Assembly (NCBI GenBank): GCA_013141055.1
Contig: JABFRS010000002.1
Location: 806,001 to 870,000, forward strand
DNA from: Cyclobacteriaceae bacterium
GTDB taxonomy: Bacteria; Bacteroidota; Bacteroidia; Cytophagales; Cyclobacteriaceae
Reading direction: 5' to 3'
Length of the DNA: 64,000 nucleotides
Below, piece by piece: positions 56,756-64,000 of the stretch. Position 1 is the first letter of the stretch. The number at the start of each line of letters is the position of its first letter. Under the pieces are notes generated by a model. That model was given only the letters and a program-made list of their open reading frames with translations. It searched no databases and was not told the origin of the DNA. The position numbers and the translations under genes are program-made.

Positions 56756-58960
56756 TCAGATCATCTCAAAGTCGGGAGGCCGCTGGGCACTTAATCTGCC
56801 CACCTGCATTCGCTCCTGCTCCTGGCGATTCCGCTCTTCTTTTCTCTTCTCAATGATGCTGAAAAGATTCTTCGGGAATTCCACAATAAACTCAGTGTAC
56901 TTTTCATCAGTGGAGATCAGATTGATGTCTCCGCCTAACTTCTCTGTCGCCAGCTTCGCCAGGTACAATCCAATGCCGCCGGTCTCTGAACGCTCTGATG
57001 CCCTGACAAACATCTGGAATATCTTCTCGCGGTTCATCTGTGATATCCCCACACCATTATCCATCACATGCGCCTTTACATTTCCGTCTACGCTACGTAC
57101 GGCGATCTTCACAAACGACTCGATCCGCAACGACTCATTATAAAACTTCAGCGCATTGTCGATAAGATTCTCCAATATAAGTCTCACCATTTCACGATCG
57201 GAAGTAAGCTCGATCTCAGGCTCCACATCATACTCGATCCTGATCTTGGAAGGAACACCCTTCTTCATTTCAAGCGTGAGAATCTCCTGAATGATCGACT
57301 CGAAGTGTATGGTCTCCGGCTTCAGCTCTGCATGGTTGATCCGGTTCACGATCAGCAGACGCGTCAATACCATGTTCAGTTTTTCGGCAGTAAGATCAAG
57401 CTTGCTGAGATAGCCCAGCGCCTTGTCATCTTTCACATCCATCATCGCCAGGTTGACAATACCCTTCAGACTCGCCAGCGGACCGCGGATGTCATGAGAC
57501 GTCTTATAAATAAAATTATCCAGCTCATCATTCACCTTTACCAGCGACTCGTTGGTGTCGATAAGCTCTTTTGTTTTATCCTGAACCTGCTGATCCAGCA
57601 GCTGGTTCTGAACTTCAATGATGCGCTTGGCGGAGGCCAAAGCCTCATTTACAGCCTTGATTCCCCGATAATTGCGGTAAATAACAAACCCCAGGGTGCT
57701 GGTAAGAACGATGACCGTGATCAACAGCCAGTTCAATGTGCGCTGCTGCCCGATCACTTCCTGATTCAGTTCAAGGATTTCATCTTTCTCTGCAATCGTC
57801 TTGATGTTCTTCCGCTCTTCGTAGTCGCTCTGGATCCTCGACACATTCTTGATCAGGTCACCATTAAAGATCTCTTCGTTCAGACGGATGTAACGGTCCT
57901 GGTAGCTGGAAGCCATCTTGAAATCATTCTGATCCGCATAGATCTTGGAATACAATAAGTAGTTCAATAGCGTCAGGTTTCTGTAACCCATCTTCACACA
58001 GATCTCCTGGCTCTTCTCAAGAAAACTTACCGCCTGTTCCATCTGCTGCTGACTGTATTTCAGTTTCGCAAGCCAGTAGAAATTGGAGGCGGTGTATTCG
58101 GGAATTTCGGACTTCTGAGCAAACTCCATGGCCAGGTTAAAATAGAATTCCGACTGAGTGTAATTCTTCTGATTGAGGTACGACACCCCCAATGCCTGGT
58201 TCACTTCAAGCTGAACGGCCGGCTTGCACTCTCTTGTCTTACAGATAGCCACGGCCTCTTTCAGCCTCTCCTCTGCCTTGTCGTAATTGCCCAGCTCATT
58301 GTGAACGAGACCGAGGTTGACAAGACTCTGTTCAAACTCATAGGTGATCTTGTTCTTGACCTTCACCTGATAACTCTTATCGAAATAGATCAGGGCGCTT
58401 TCATAATCTTTCAGACCGAAGTAAACGAGGCCTATATTATTGAGGGAGGTGGCGATCTCATCCGGGTTCCCTTCTATTTCGCGGATCTTGAGGGATTCAA
58501 AGTTATAGTTAAGGGCTTTGTCGTATGATGCCGCGGAGATGTGGGTGTTGGCGAGGTTGTTTAAGATGTATTTGATCTGGTTGGCGTAGTGATTGCGGCG
58601 GGCGATCTCCAGTGCATATTCAAAGGTGACGATGGCGCCCTTGAGATTGCCGTCATATTCAAAAATATATCCCTTGCCGTTGGATGCTTTTACGATTCCG
58701 AGACTGTCGCCGAGTGCGAGTGCATGTTCCAGTGCATCGCTGATGTAGTGGAGCGACTGATCGCGGTCGATGGGAAGGTATTCACGGAAGAGTGCGTATT
58801 GAATTTCAAATCTTTGATCGCGTTCGGCGGTGCGGAGGATCTGCTTTAATGAATCGATCCTTTCATAACTCTGAGCATGCGCGCCTATGGTGAGAAACCC
58901 ACAGATAAAAATGAGGCAGACCCTTACGCTTTTGATAATTCCTAAAAAAATTTGGTACAC
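56756..58960 (-). CDS. TPR-containing sensor histidine kinase
   Basis: This 734-residue protein has a signal peptide (about 1-29, ending AHAQ), an extracytoplasmic array of about seven tetratricopeptide repeats (about 40-390; for example LVNLGLVHNELGNYDKAEER), one membrane helix (about 415-435, LNWLLITVIVLTSTLGFVIY), a coiled coil, then a HisKA-like domain with the phospho-His in FIYKTSHDIRGPLASLKG and an ATPase with N box LILENLIDNALKFYN and G boxes DNGVGI and GGIGLYLAKLATEKLGG. No response regulator gene is adjacent. Two small secreted proteins are encoded divergently beside it. Confidence 0.92.
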   Translation of the reverse strand: MYQIFLGIIKSVRVCLIFICGFLTIGAHAQSYERIDSLKQILRTAERDQRFEIQYALFREYLPIDRDQSLHYISDALEHALALGDSLGIVKASNGKGYIFEYDGNLKGAIVTFEYALEIARRNHYANQIKYILNNLANTHISAASYDKALNYNFESLKIREIEGNPDEIATSLNNIGLVYFGLKDYESALIYFDKSYQVKVKNKITYEFEQSLVNLGLVHNELGNYDKAEERLKEAVAICKTRECKPAVQLEVNQALGVSYLNQKNYTQSEFYFNLAMEFAQKSEIPEYTASNFYWLAKLKYSQQQMEQAVSFLEKSQEICVKMGYRNLTLLNYLLYSKIYADQNDFKMASSYQDRYIRLNEEIFNGDLIKNVSRIQSDYEERKNIKTIAEKDEILELNQEVIGQQRTLNWLLITVIVLTSTLGFVIYRNYRGIKAVNEALASAKRIIEVQNQLLDQQVQDKTKELIDTNESLVKVNDELDNFIYKTSHDIRGPLASLKGIVNLAMMDVKDDKALGYLSKLDLTAEKLNMVLTRLLIVNRINHAELKPETIHFESIIQEILTLEMKKGVPSKIRIEYDVEPEIELTSDREMVRLILENLIDNALKFYNESLRIESFVKIAVRSVDGNVKAHVMDNGVGISQMNREKIFQMFVRASERSETGGIGLYLAKLATEKLGGDINLISTDEKYTEFIVEFPKNLFSIIEKRKEERNRQEQERMQVGRLSAQRPPDFEMI

Positions 58961-59125
58961 CTGTACTTTTTAAAAAAATATTACAATGTAAGAATTCAAA
59001 CGAAATGTGACTTTTGCACTCGTCAAAACGACATGTACAGACGAACACAATTTAAAATTTAATCAACTTAATATTAATAACCTAATTAAAAAAAACCAAA
59101 CCAAACCAATCAAACTTAAAACCAA

Positions 59126-59275
59126 ATGAAAAAACTTCTCTACACAATCGCATTCGCTCTTATTACAATGGTATCAGTTTCATCATGCACTGAAGAAAAC
59201 ATCAAACCTAAGGATGACGGCGGTACTGACAGATGTCAATTCGGTGGTCCTGGCTGCCCTCCAAAAGGAAACTAA
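59126..59275 (+). CDS. 49-residue lipoprotein peptide
   Basis: ATG 59126 to TAA 59275 encodes a small protein with an SPII signal (MKKLLYTIAFALITMVSVSS then Cys) and lipobox VSSC at Cys21. The mature part is only about 29 residues: TEENIKPKDDGGTDR, then CQFGGPGCPPKGN with two further cysteines. I recognise no family. It lies 166 bases from the start of the TPR kinase, divergently transcribed, and 33 bases before another small secreted gene. The regular signal and composition make it more convincing than a random frame. Confidence 0.65.
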   Translation: MKKLLYTIAFALITMVSVSSCTEENIKPKDDGGTDRCQFGGPGCPPKGN

Positions 59276-59308
59276 TTTATATAGCATAAGCTTAACTTTA
59301 AAAATCTT

Positions 59309-59476
59309 ATGAAAGCAAAAATCATCATTCTTTCAACTGTCATTTCCCTGGTAACATTAACGGTTGCCAGCACACAGACTGCGAAGCTTCCAAAAGCTGC
59401 GGTGAAGAAGGCTGTAACTGTTGAACCACGTGTCAACAAGGGCCTGGCAATGGAAGACAAGAATCAGTTCAACTGA
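59309..59476 (+). CDS. 55-residue secreted peptide
   Basis: ATG 59309 to TGA 59476. A signal peptide (about residues 1-20, MKAKIIILSTVISLVTLTVA) precedes a short, alanine/lysine-rich mature part (KLPKAAVKKAVTVEPRVNKG) ending MEDKNQFN. There is no cysteine. It follows the 49-residue lipoprotein by 33 bases and a strong terminator lies 16 bases after its stop, so the two form a small operon. Function unknown; a signalling or surface peptide is possible. Confidence 0.6.
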   Translation: MKAKIIILSTVISLVTLTVASTQTAKLPKAAVKKAVTVEPRVNKGLAMEDKNQFN

Positions 59477-59491
59477 TTTTTCATTAAGATA

Positions 59492-59543
59492 ATAGTATTG
59501 CACAGTCCGGGGGAACCGGGTCTGTGCAATACTATTTATTTTT
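59492..59543 (+). terminator. rho-independent terminator of the small-peptide operon
   Basis: ATAGTATTGCACAG (59492-59505) and CTGTGCAATACTAT (59522-59535) pair perfectly over 14 bases with an inner CCGG/CCGG helix, followed by TTATTTTTG. Confidence 0.9.
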
Positions 59544-59638
59544 GTCCCTGGCGCGACAGCTCTGCCGCGTGTCGCTTAGACTTTAAACAAGGATCACAAT
59601 ACCATTATCCTTATTTGAAGTCTTATTTATTTCTATAG

Positions 59639-59808
59639 CAAGCTCTTCCCCAAAACACCCGCTTGAACACCCTGGGATCGCTGGGCCGGATTTGCAATCC
59701 GGGCCCTCCCTTGAAACACCATCTCCCAACGAAGGAGGATTTTTAAATCCATACCATATCTTAACGTTAACTGCGCTCTGCACCCGAAAGCTTCACTATT
59801 CAATATAG
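59639..59808. repeat. repeat A, copy 1
   Basis: About 170 bases shared with 62261-62420: a CTTCCCC-containing end, the palindrome CCGGATT-TGC-AATCCGG, the block CATCTCCCAACGAAGGAGGA, and AACGTTAACTGCGCTCTG. The copies differ by a few bases and short gaps. It has no recognisable gene of its own. Confidence 0.8.
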
Positions 59809-59880
59809 CAAATCGTCATTAACCGTTTTCAGATTTGAGAGTACCCTCCATTAACTCTTCTTACTTTTCTTTTGCTCGCC
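59809..59880. repeat. repeat C, copy 1
   Basis: About 70 bases nearly identical to 63888-63965: a TCATTAACCGTTTTCAG end, then GATTTGAGAGTACCCTCC and ATTAACTCTTCTTACTTTTC. It directly follows repeat A copy 1 and lies 41 bases from the DUF922 gene. Confidence 0.8.
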
Positions 59881-59920
59881 ACTCTAACGCCGCGCCATTC
59901 GTGGACAAACTTCCAGCGGA

Positions 59921-60478
59921 CTACTTCTCACAATCCTCACTAATACTTTTATACTTCTCCAGAGCCCGTAATTGTTTAGTTATTTTTGAATCCCATTCTG
60001 TCTGAATGAAATCAATAACACCATTTTGCGTTTCCTTATCATATTCACGTTGATAGGCTTTTAACTCTTTAAGGCTAGTAGCTATCAATTCAGCATATCG
60101 TTGCTCTTCTCTTATTTTATTTAATCTTAGCCTACTGACTCCTTCTCTCATTTTTCTTGCATACAACTCCACAATATCAAAATGTCTTTGTTCATGACTC
60201 AAAAGATCAATGCTTAAAGTATCACGAGTCCATGACTTTTGTCTTTGAAAAACCGCTTTTATACGATAAGACGGAAATCCCGATTCAATTAAATAATCCC
60301 TTTTAAGTTGATAGGCTGTCGCTGCTTTCATATTAACAAAAGAAGTTGTTGTATCTGGAACGCCTTTAAAATCTCTCCAAGTCAATTTATAATTCTCAGA
60401 CCAACAAATACTATTGACTGAATTATTATCTGACGCCCAAAGGCAGTAGAAAATTAATAACAAAAGTAAAAGTCTCAT
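59921..60478 (-). CDS. DUF922 secreted zinc-protease-like protein
   Basis: This 185-residue protein has a signal peptide (residues 1-15). It has the DUF922 features: LTWRDFKGVPDTTTSFVNMK near the N-terminus and the putative metal motif LLSHEQRHFDIVELYARKMR (HExxH-like, HEQRH), followed by a long charged helix. Such proteins are predicted secreted proteases. It follows the 60488 gene on the same strand by nine bases. The AT-rich composition and flanking repeats suggest it moved here as part of a cassette. Confidence 0.8.
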   Translation of the reverse strand: MRLLLLLLIFYCLWASDNNSVNSICWSENYKLTWRDFKGVPDTTTSFVNMKAATAYQLKRDYLIESGFPSYRIKAVFQRQKSWTRDTLSIDLLSHEQRHFDIVELYARKMREGVSRLRLNKIREEQRYAELIATSLKELKAYQREYDKETQNGVIDFIQTEWDSKITKQLRALEKYKSISEDCEK

Positions 60479-60487
60479 CAGAACTTT

Positions 60488-60757
60488 CTATCTAAAAATG
60501 ATATTAATGGAACCTGCCTGGCCCTTAGGGACATCAGTCTTATACATATAAACAATCTGTCTAGGATCAACTCCCATATTTATTAATGCCTGTTGAATGG
60601 CTTGTCCCCTATTCTTCATAAGCTGACTTCCCGATAATCCAGGATTAACACTTGTGAGATTTTCAGAAAGTTGGTCCGGAGTTAGATTGGTCAAAATCTG
60701 AATGGTAATTGACAGTCGTGAGCTTTTATTCAGACTTTCAATATAGCAAATCTTCAT
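60488..60757 (-). CDS. OmpA-C-terminal-like orphan whose start lies in a repeat
   Basis: This 89-residue protein's C-terminal half (LMKNRGQAIQQALINMGVDP followed by RQI) resembles the periplasmic peptidoglycan-binding OmpA domain around the helix after its conserved core, but it lacks the usual N-terminal core, so it is a truncated tail. The first seven codons (MKICYIE) lie inside repeat B copy 1; homologous repeat copies stop at the same place with a TAG. It is thus a repeat-fused fragment, probably the remaining tail of a larger protein. Confidence 0.6.
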   Translation of the reverse strand: MKICYIESLNKSSRLSITIQILTNLTPDQLSENLTSVNPGLSGSQLMKNRGQAIQQALINMGVDPRQIVYMYKTDVPKGQAGSINIIFR

Positions 60758-60960
60758 TAACCGTTTTCATGAAGATCTTACCATGACAGAATGATGTTAA
60801 AGTGAATTTAAGAAAGGATTACAAATCCCCCTTCTCACTGAAAACTCTCCTTCGAATCGGACGGGGTCACAGACCTCGCCCAACGATCCCACACGATAAA
60901 GTATATCCGGACGAGCGGGGAAATGAAGAAAACCGATAAAGTATATCACAACTCAACTAC
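60739..60960. repeat. repeat B, copy 1
   Basis: About 220 bases: CAATATAGCAAATCTTCATT, an AACCGTTTTCATGAAGATCT block, ATGATGTTAAAGTGAA, TTAAGAAAGGATTACAAATC, a CTTCGAATCGGACG block with the palindromic GGTC-ACA-GACC core and a GATAAAGTAT end. It matches 62418-62572 and the right part of 63265-63425. Confidence 0.85.
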
Positions 60961-60969
60961 TTAGTTGAT

Positions 60970-61937
60970 TCACAAAAAAATGCGACGACCTTTGTATTCC
61001 AAAGATCTTATAATTGATAATAATGAATTTTCCATCTCGGTATCTACGCCAGCGGAACTGTACCCTAATGTAACAGTTACTAACTCATCGGATGATTTAT
61101 ACTGAAAAACAAGAAAATAATATTTTAATCCATTGTAATTACCCTTAAAATATACAAAAGAAGTATTCAGAGTAACTGAGATTTTCTTTTTAATCAAGAA
61201 AAAGTCTTCAACCATTTTTCGATTAGCCTCTAACTCTGACTCAATTTCCTGAGATAGTGATGCATTGTTTTGAACTTCTCTAATTACAATTGCAAGACTT
61301 GTTGGAGATAGTTTTTTCGTCTTCCCTGCGAACGCCGCAAAGTTCCCCCCTCTGTTGTTATGTTCCATCCAGCAGGAAGTTTTAATTCATAATTAAATTT
61401 ATAATTCTGATATGAATTCAGAAAAAAACGGGACTCAATTGCGCCTTTCTTATAAAATATCAATTCTAAATTACCCTTCTCATCATATTCAATCCAAGTA
61501 TCGTTTTTTTTACCAGATATGAATTTTCCTCGGAGTTTTTCTGAGCCATCCTTATAAAATGACTTAAACAAACCTTCCTGTTTGCCCATAGCAAAAAATC
61601 CTATCTCTGATATTTTGCCATCAGGAAAATAAAGTTTCATGCTGTCATTTTGTACCCCATTCACAAAACTAACCTCCCTTTCAACGTGAGCATTTTCATA
61701 ATAAGTAATTGTTTTACCATTCTGATTTCCTTTAACAAATTGAGTCACTAGTTTAACATTGCCATTATCATAATACTCAGTATATGAACCATCTGGCGCA
61801 TTTTTTTTTATCGAATATTTGATTTTTATATGACCATTTTCATAGTACTCCTCTTTAGTATGAGGTAAATAGTAATAGGTAACATATGAAATTGATACCA
61901 CTAAAAAACATGTCAGGAAAAAAATAAACTTTTTCAT
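60970..61937 (-). pseudogene. YwqK-family antitoxin-like protein, split by a one-base frameshift
   Basis: The first frame (61937 to 61284) has a signal anchor and repeated MORN-like units (EYYENGHIKIKY, YDNGNVKLVTQF, YYENAHVEREVSF, KDGSEKLRGKF, YDEKGNLELIF), the hallmark of proteins named toxin-antitoxin system YwqK family antitoxin. It continues in a second frame from the sequence GGNFAAFAGKTKKL to 60970 as an alpha/beta PsbP/DUF1795-like domain. The join is a run of six G (plus-strand CCCCCC 61345-61350); seven G restores a 322-residue protein. It overlaps the upstream gene by four bases. Confidence 0.75.
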
Positions 61938-62239
61938 TTTTTCTTTTTGGATTGCACAGAGGTATCTTGACCAAGAACAGTATAACCTTTCAAATCACCC
62001 ATAAGATCTAATCCTCCACTAAAACCAACTTGAAGTTCTGTCCGAGTAACTGTAGTGCGATCATTGATCTTTGTTATACTTGTTACCGCAGCTACACCTG
62101 GCGCAATAGGCGCTTCTGCATTTGTTGTTACATCCTTGCTATCAATATTTATCTCTGCCTCAACTCCGAACCCTTCTATATTGCCTCCCACATTAACTTT
62201 TGGGGTTCCTGTAAAAATATTGTTCCCATTAGCGGACAT
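61934..62239 (-). CDS. 101-residue orphan overlapping the YwqK gene
   Basis: From ATG 62239 it reads a glycine- and threonine-rich sequence (NGNNIFTGTPKVNVGGNIEG, then NAEAPIAPGVAAVTSITKIN) ending with four lysines. I recognise no family; it could be a remnant of a larger surface or toxin protein. The frame is also open upstream for 46 codons through repeat A copy 2, so it might be longer. Its stop overlaps the YwqK start (ATGA), an arrangement typical of coupled partner genes, for example toxin and immunity pairs. No toxin motif is visible. Confidence 0.5.
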   Translation of the reverse strand: MSANGNNIFTGTPKVNVGGNIEGFGVEAEINIDSKDVTTNAEAPIAPGVAAVTSITKINDRTTVTRTELQVGFSGGLDLMGDLKGYTVLGQDTSVQSKKKK

Positions 62240-62260
62240 TGATTCGCCTCCCCCGTTAGC

Positions 62261-62420
62261 CCGCCTCTTCCCCCAAAGCAGTTGCTCGTGCCGCGTGGGA
62301 CCGCTGGGCCGGATTTGCAATCCGGGCTCACCTGAAACTCCATCTCCCAACGAAGGAGGATTTTTAATCCATACCATATCTTAACGTTAACTGCGCTCTG
62401 AATTCAAAAGCTTACCTATT
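62261..62420. repeat. repeat A, copy 2
   Basis: It matches repeat A copy 1: the palindrome CCGGATT-TGC-AATCCGG at 62309-62325, the CATCTCCCAACGAAGGAGGA block and AACGTTAACTGCGCTCTG. It is fused to repeat B copy 2 without a gap, showing that A and B can form one unit. Confidence 0.8.
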
Positions 62421-62572
62421 CAATATAGCAAATCTTCATGAGCCGTTTTCATGAAGATATTACCATGATAGAATGATGTTAAAGTGAAAATTAAGAAAGG
62501 ATTACAAATCCCTCTTCGTTCTGAAAACTATCCTTCGAATCGGACGAGGTCGCAGACCCCACCCAACGGGAG
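62418..62572. repeat. repeat B, copy 2
   Basis: It shares CAATATAGCAAATCTTCAT, ATGATGTTAAAGTGAA, TTAAGAAAGGATTACAAATC and the CGGACGAGGTC block with copy 1. It ends immediately before the ParE-like toxin stop codon. Confidence 0.85.
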
Positions 62573-62881
62573 TTAGTACTCTTTCGGTTCCTGCTTCACA
62601 TGACGAACGCGAAGAATAATAATTTCTTTATGGGTGATTCTATAAGTAACCCTATAGGAATATTTCTCAAAAGCCCGGTAGCTTCCCATATTCTTTGTCC
62701 TGTATTTGTCTGGCGGATATTTTTCCGGATGAGTTGCTAAACTATCAGTGATCCTCAAAATGCCTTTCCGGACTTTCTCAGCATTGACCGGAGAATCTTC
62801 TTTGATGTAATCATAGACTTGTTGTAGTGAGTAGTAGGCTTGCTTATCCCATACTATGACAAGCTTACATTTCTTCACCAT
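62573..62881 (-). CDS. ParE/RelE-family toxin
   Basis: This 102-residue protein has the fold of the ParE/RelE superfamily: WDKQAYYSLQQVYDYIKEDS at the N-terminus, VRKGILRITDSLATHPEKYP, and a C-terminal strand pair YRVTYRITHKEIIILRVRHV. ParE members inhibit gyrase, RelE members cut mRNA; the Arg/Tyr-rich end cannot decide between them. It overlaps the antitoxin gene by seven bases, the usual order antitoxin first, toxin second on the minus strand. Confidence 0.88.
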   Translation of the reverse strand: MVKKCKLVIVWDKQAYYSLQQVYDYIKEDSPVNAEKVRKGILRITDSLATHPEKYPPDKYRTKNMGSYRAFEKYSYRVTYRITHKEIIILRVRHVKQEPKEY

Positions 62882-63132
62882 TCCTTAGACATCTTTTTTA
62901 CTTCTTCATGAGTAAAAAATTCTCCCCCATCCACCCTTGCCTCGGCTTCATCCAATTCACGGTTATATTGCTCAACGCTGATACGTCCTTCATTCTTCAG
63001 TCCATAGTGCAGCACGGTCTTTAACATCTTCAGCAGAGATATATCATCTACTTGCTGAAGTTCTTTAATCAGTAAAGATCGCTCGGTATCGATGTCCTTA
63101 ACTTTCCTGGTTTGCATTTTCAAAGTTAACAT
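62875..63132 (-). CDS. antitoxin of the ParE/RelE-type pair
   Basis: This 85-residue, charged, mostly helical protein (LLIKELQQVDDISLLKMLKT) ends in an acidic segment (YNRELDEAEARVDGGEFFTH then EEVKKMSKEW), the type of tail that wraps around a RelE-family toxin. A second in-frame Met at 63117 (MQTRKVKDID) could be the start. It is directly upstream of and overlapping the toxin gene. It is too short to assign a DNA-binding class. Confidence 0.85.
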   Translation of the reverse strand: MLTLKMQTRKVKDIDTERSLLIKELQQVDDISLLKMLKTVLHYGLKNEGRISVEQYNRELDEAEARVDGGEFFTHEEVKKMSKEW

Positions 63133-63264
63133 TTTCGCCTCGTTTTAAATCTGTTTTTAGTCCCTCAATAAACGTTGTTTTCCTTCAACAAGATTACAAC
63201 AACCCCGGAAACAAGAAAATCCGGTTTTCATGATGATCTGTCTGTGACAGACCGATGCAGAATT

Positions 63265-63425
63265 GAATATTAAGAAAGGATTACAAATCCCTCTTCGTTC
63301 TTAAAACTCTCCTTCGAATCGGACGAGGTCACAGACCTCGCCCAACATTCCCACACGATAAAGTATCCGGACCATCGGGAGCAGACCCCACCCGATAAAG
63401 TATATTACAACAATATCACAACTCA
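63265..63425. repeat. repeat B, copy 3 (right part only)
   Basis: It begins with TTAAGAAAGGATTACAAATC, continues with CGGACGAGGTC-ACAGACCTCG and the GATAAAGTAT end, and runs to within a few bases of the next gene. The left part of the repeat is missing here; 63133-63264 holds only a short GTCTG-TGA-CAGAC palindrome that I can name. Confidence 0.8.
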
Positions 63426-63428
63426 ATT

Positions 63429-63794
63429 TCAATGCCCTACAAGAGCTCGTTCAAGCACAATAGAATCCGATTTATGGACCTTACTAAGAAATGAACTCAA
63501 ACTTGAATATTGACTTATCACAGCTAAAGAATGCTGTAGTATGTCCTTGACTGTATCAGGGCGACTTGTTATAGGATAATTTGCAAGTTTTTCATTTATC
63601 TTCACATGAAGTCTTTCTGTTATACCATCAACTTGCTTTAATGTTGTGTTAATCCGTTCATGTCGTTCAAGTATCCCTCTTATAGCTTCCTTATCTATCT
63701 CAGCACATTCTCTACTATCAAACACGAACCATCCAATCAAAACCCCTATCAGAATTGAAGGAATAATAATAAGTGTTTTACTAAAGTATTTCAT
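63429..63794 (-). CDS. signal-anchored orphan protein
   Basis: From ATG 63794 it has 121 residues: an N-terminal membrane anchor (MKYFSKTLIIIPSILIGVLI then GWFVF) and a helical, coiled-coil-like remainder (RGILERHERINTTLKQVDGI) with one cysteine. A longer frame to 63893 adds a basic N-terminus without a signal and is less likely. I recognise no family. It lies between repeat B copy 3 and repeat C copy 2, so it appears to be another cassette. Confidence 0.55.
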   Translation of the reverse strand: MKYFSKTLIIIPSILIGVLIGWFVFDSRECAEIDKEAIRGILERHERINTTLKQVDGITERLHVKINEKLANYPITSRPDTVKDILQHSLAVISQYSSLSSFLSKVHKSDSIVLERALVGH

Positions 63795-63887
63795 ATAATT
63801 AATTTGTTTTTTTATAAGTACTGATTTTCTCCTTCTCTTTATTAAAATTAGGCGGAGTTTGGAATTTTTCAGCATTTGAGTTTTTCG

Positions 63888-63990
63888 CTTCAACCAATCG
63901 CCATTAATCGTTTTCAGATTTGAGAGTACCCTCCATTAACTCTTCTTACTTTTCTTTGCTTGCCCAAAGAAAAGTAAGGCAAAAGAAAAG
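63888..63990. repeat. repeat C, copy 2, with long palindrome
   Basis: It shares about 70 bases with 59809-59880, then continues with TTACTTTTCTTTG-CTTGCC-CAAAGAAAAGTAA, a 13-bp perfect hairpin stem. The repeat probably continues beyond the right edge of the window. Confidence 0.8.
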
Positions 63991-64000
63991 GCCCCACGAA

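Noticed and set aside
59583..59783. 66-codon minus-strand frame over repeat A copy 1
   Set aside because: It is mostly repeat sequence and ends without any domain; the two repeat copies read in different frames here.
1..64000. CRISPR array, rRNA operon, prophage or insertion sequence
   Set aside because: I saw no regularly spaced short repeats with unique spacers, no rRNA sequence, and no integrase, transposase or phage structural gene in the window.

Overview
The window is a 64-kb piece of a Bacteroidota chromosome, most likely from the order Cytophagales; that placement is inferred from gene families and style, not from a marker gene. The signs are a SusC/SusD pair, four ECF sigma factors with membrane or barrel partners, a head-GIN (DUF2807) protein, many SPII lipoproteins, the Bacteroidota -7 promoter motif TAnnTTTG (for example before the tRNA) and almost no Shine-Dalgarno sequences. 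Most of the window is ordinary, densely packed chromosome. The last 4.5 kb is a mosaic of short cassettes separated by repeats.

Layout. 0-3.4 kb: the 3' end of an outer-membrane barrel gene, a head-GIN protein, a nitrilase, an NTF2-like protein and a glycine-rich RRM protein. 3.4-8.5 kb: a minus-strand hydroxyproline catabolic operon (deaminase, cupin, semialdehyde dehydrogenase, epimerase, FAD-dependent D-amino-acid oxidase/dehydrogenase). 8.7-10.4 kb: a secreted hypothetical protein and a membrane metallophosphoesterase. 10.4-17.1 kb: a TetR-TolC-adaptor-RND efflux operon behind a long palindrome, with the tetR gene frameshifted. 17.3-24.7 kb: two ECF sigma modules flanking purL. 24.8-40 kb: a polysaccharide utilisation locus with two LacI regulators, an ECF sigma, a mini anti-sigma-like protein, SusC, SusD, GH88, a DUF4861-like protein, an alginate-lyase-family enzyme, mannonate dehydratase and a GH2 enzyme. 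Together the enzymes suggest a glucuronate-containing polymer broken down by a lyase/hydrolase route into ketodeoxygluconate metabolism.

40-56.5 kb: lspA-like, CPBP protease, M28 peptidase, amidohydrolase, a fourth sigma with a fused membrane/barrel protein, a Rieske-YceI-barrel operon, PEP carboxylase, tRNA-Gln(UUG), prs, rplY and metG. 56.7-59.5 kb: a TPR histidine kinase, then divergently two tiny secreted proteins, both under 60 residues.

59.6-64 kb: short minus-strand cassettes (DUF922 protein plus an OmpA-like tail; a short orphan plus a YwqK-family antitoxin-like gene; a ParE/RelE toxin-antitoxin pair; an anchored orphan). Each is bounded by copies of the same palindrome-bearing repeats. 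One cassette gene takes its start codon from a repeat, and another is split at a run of six G. This is the region most likely to hold something undescribed.
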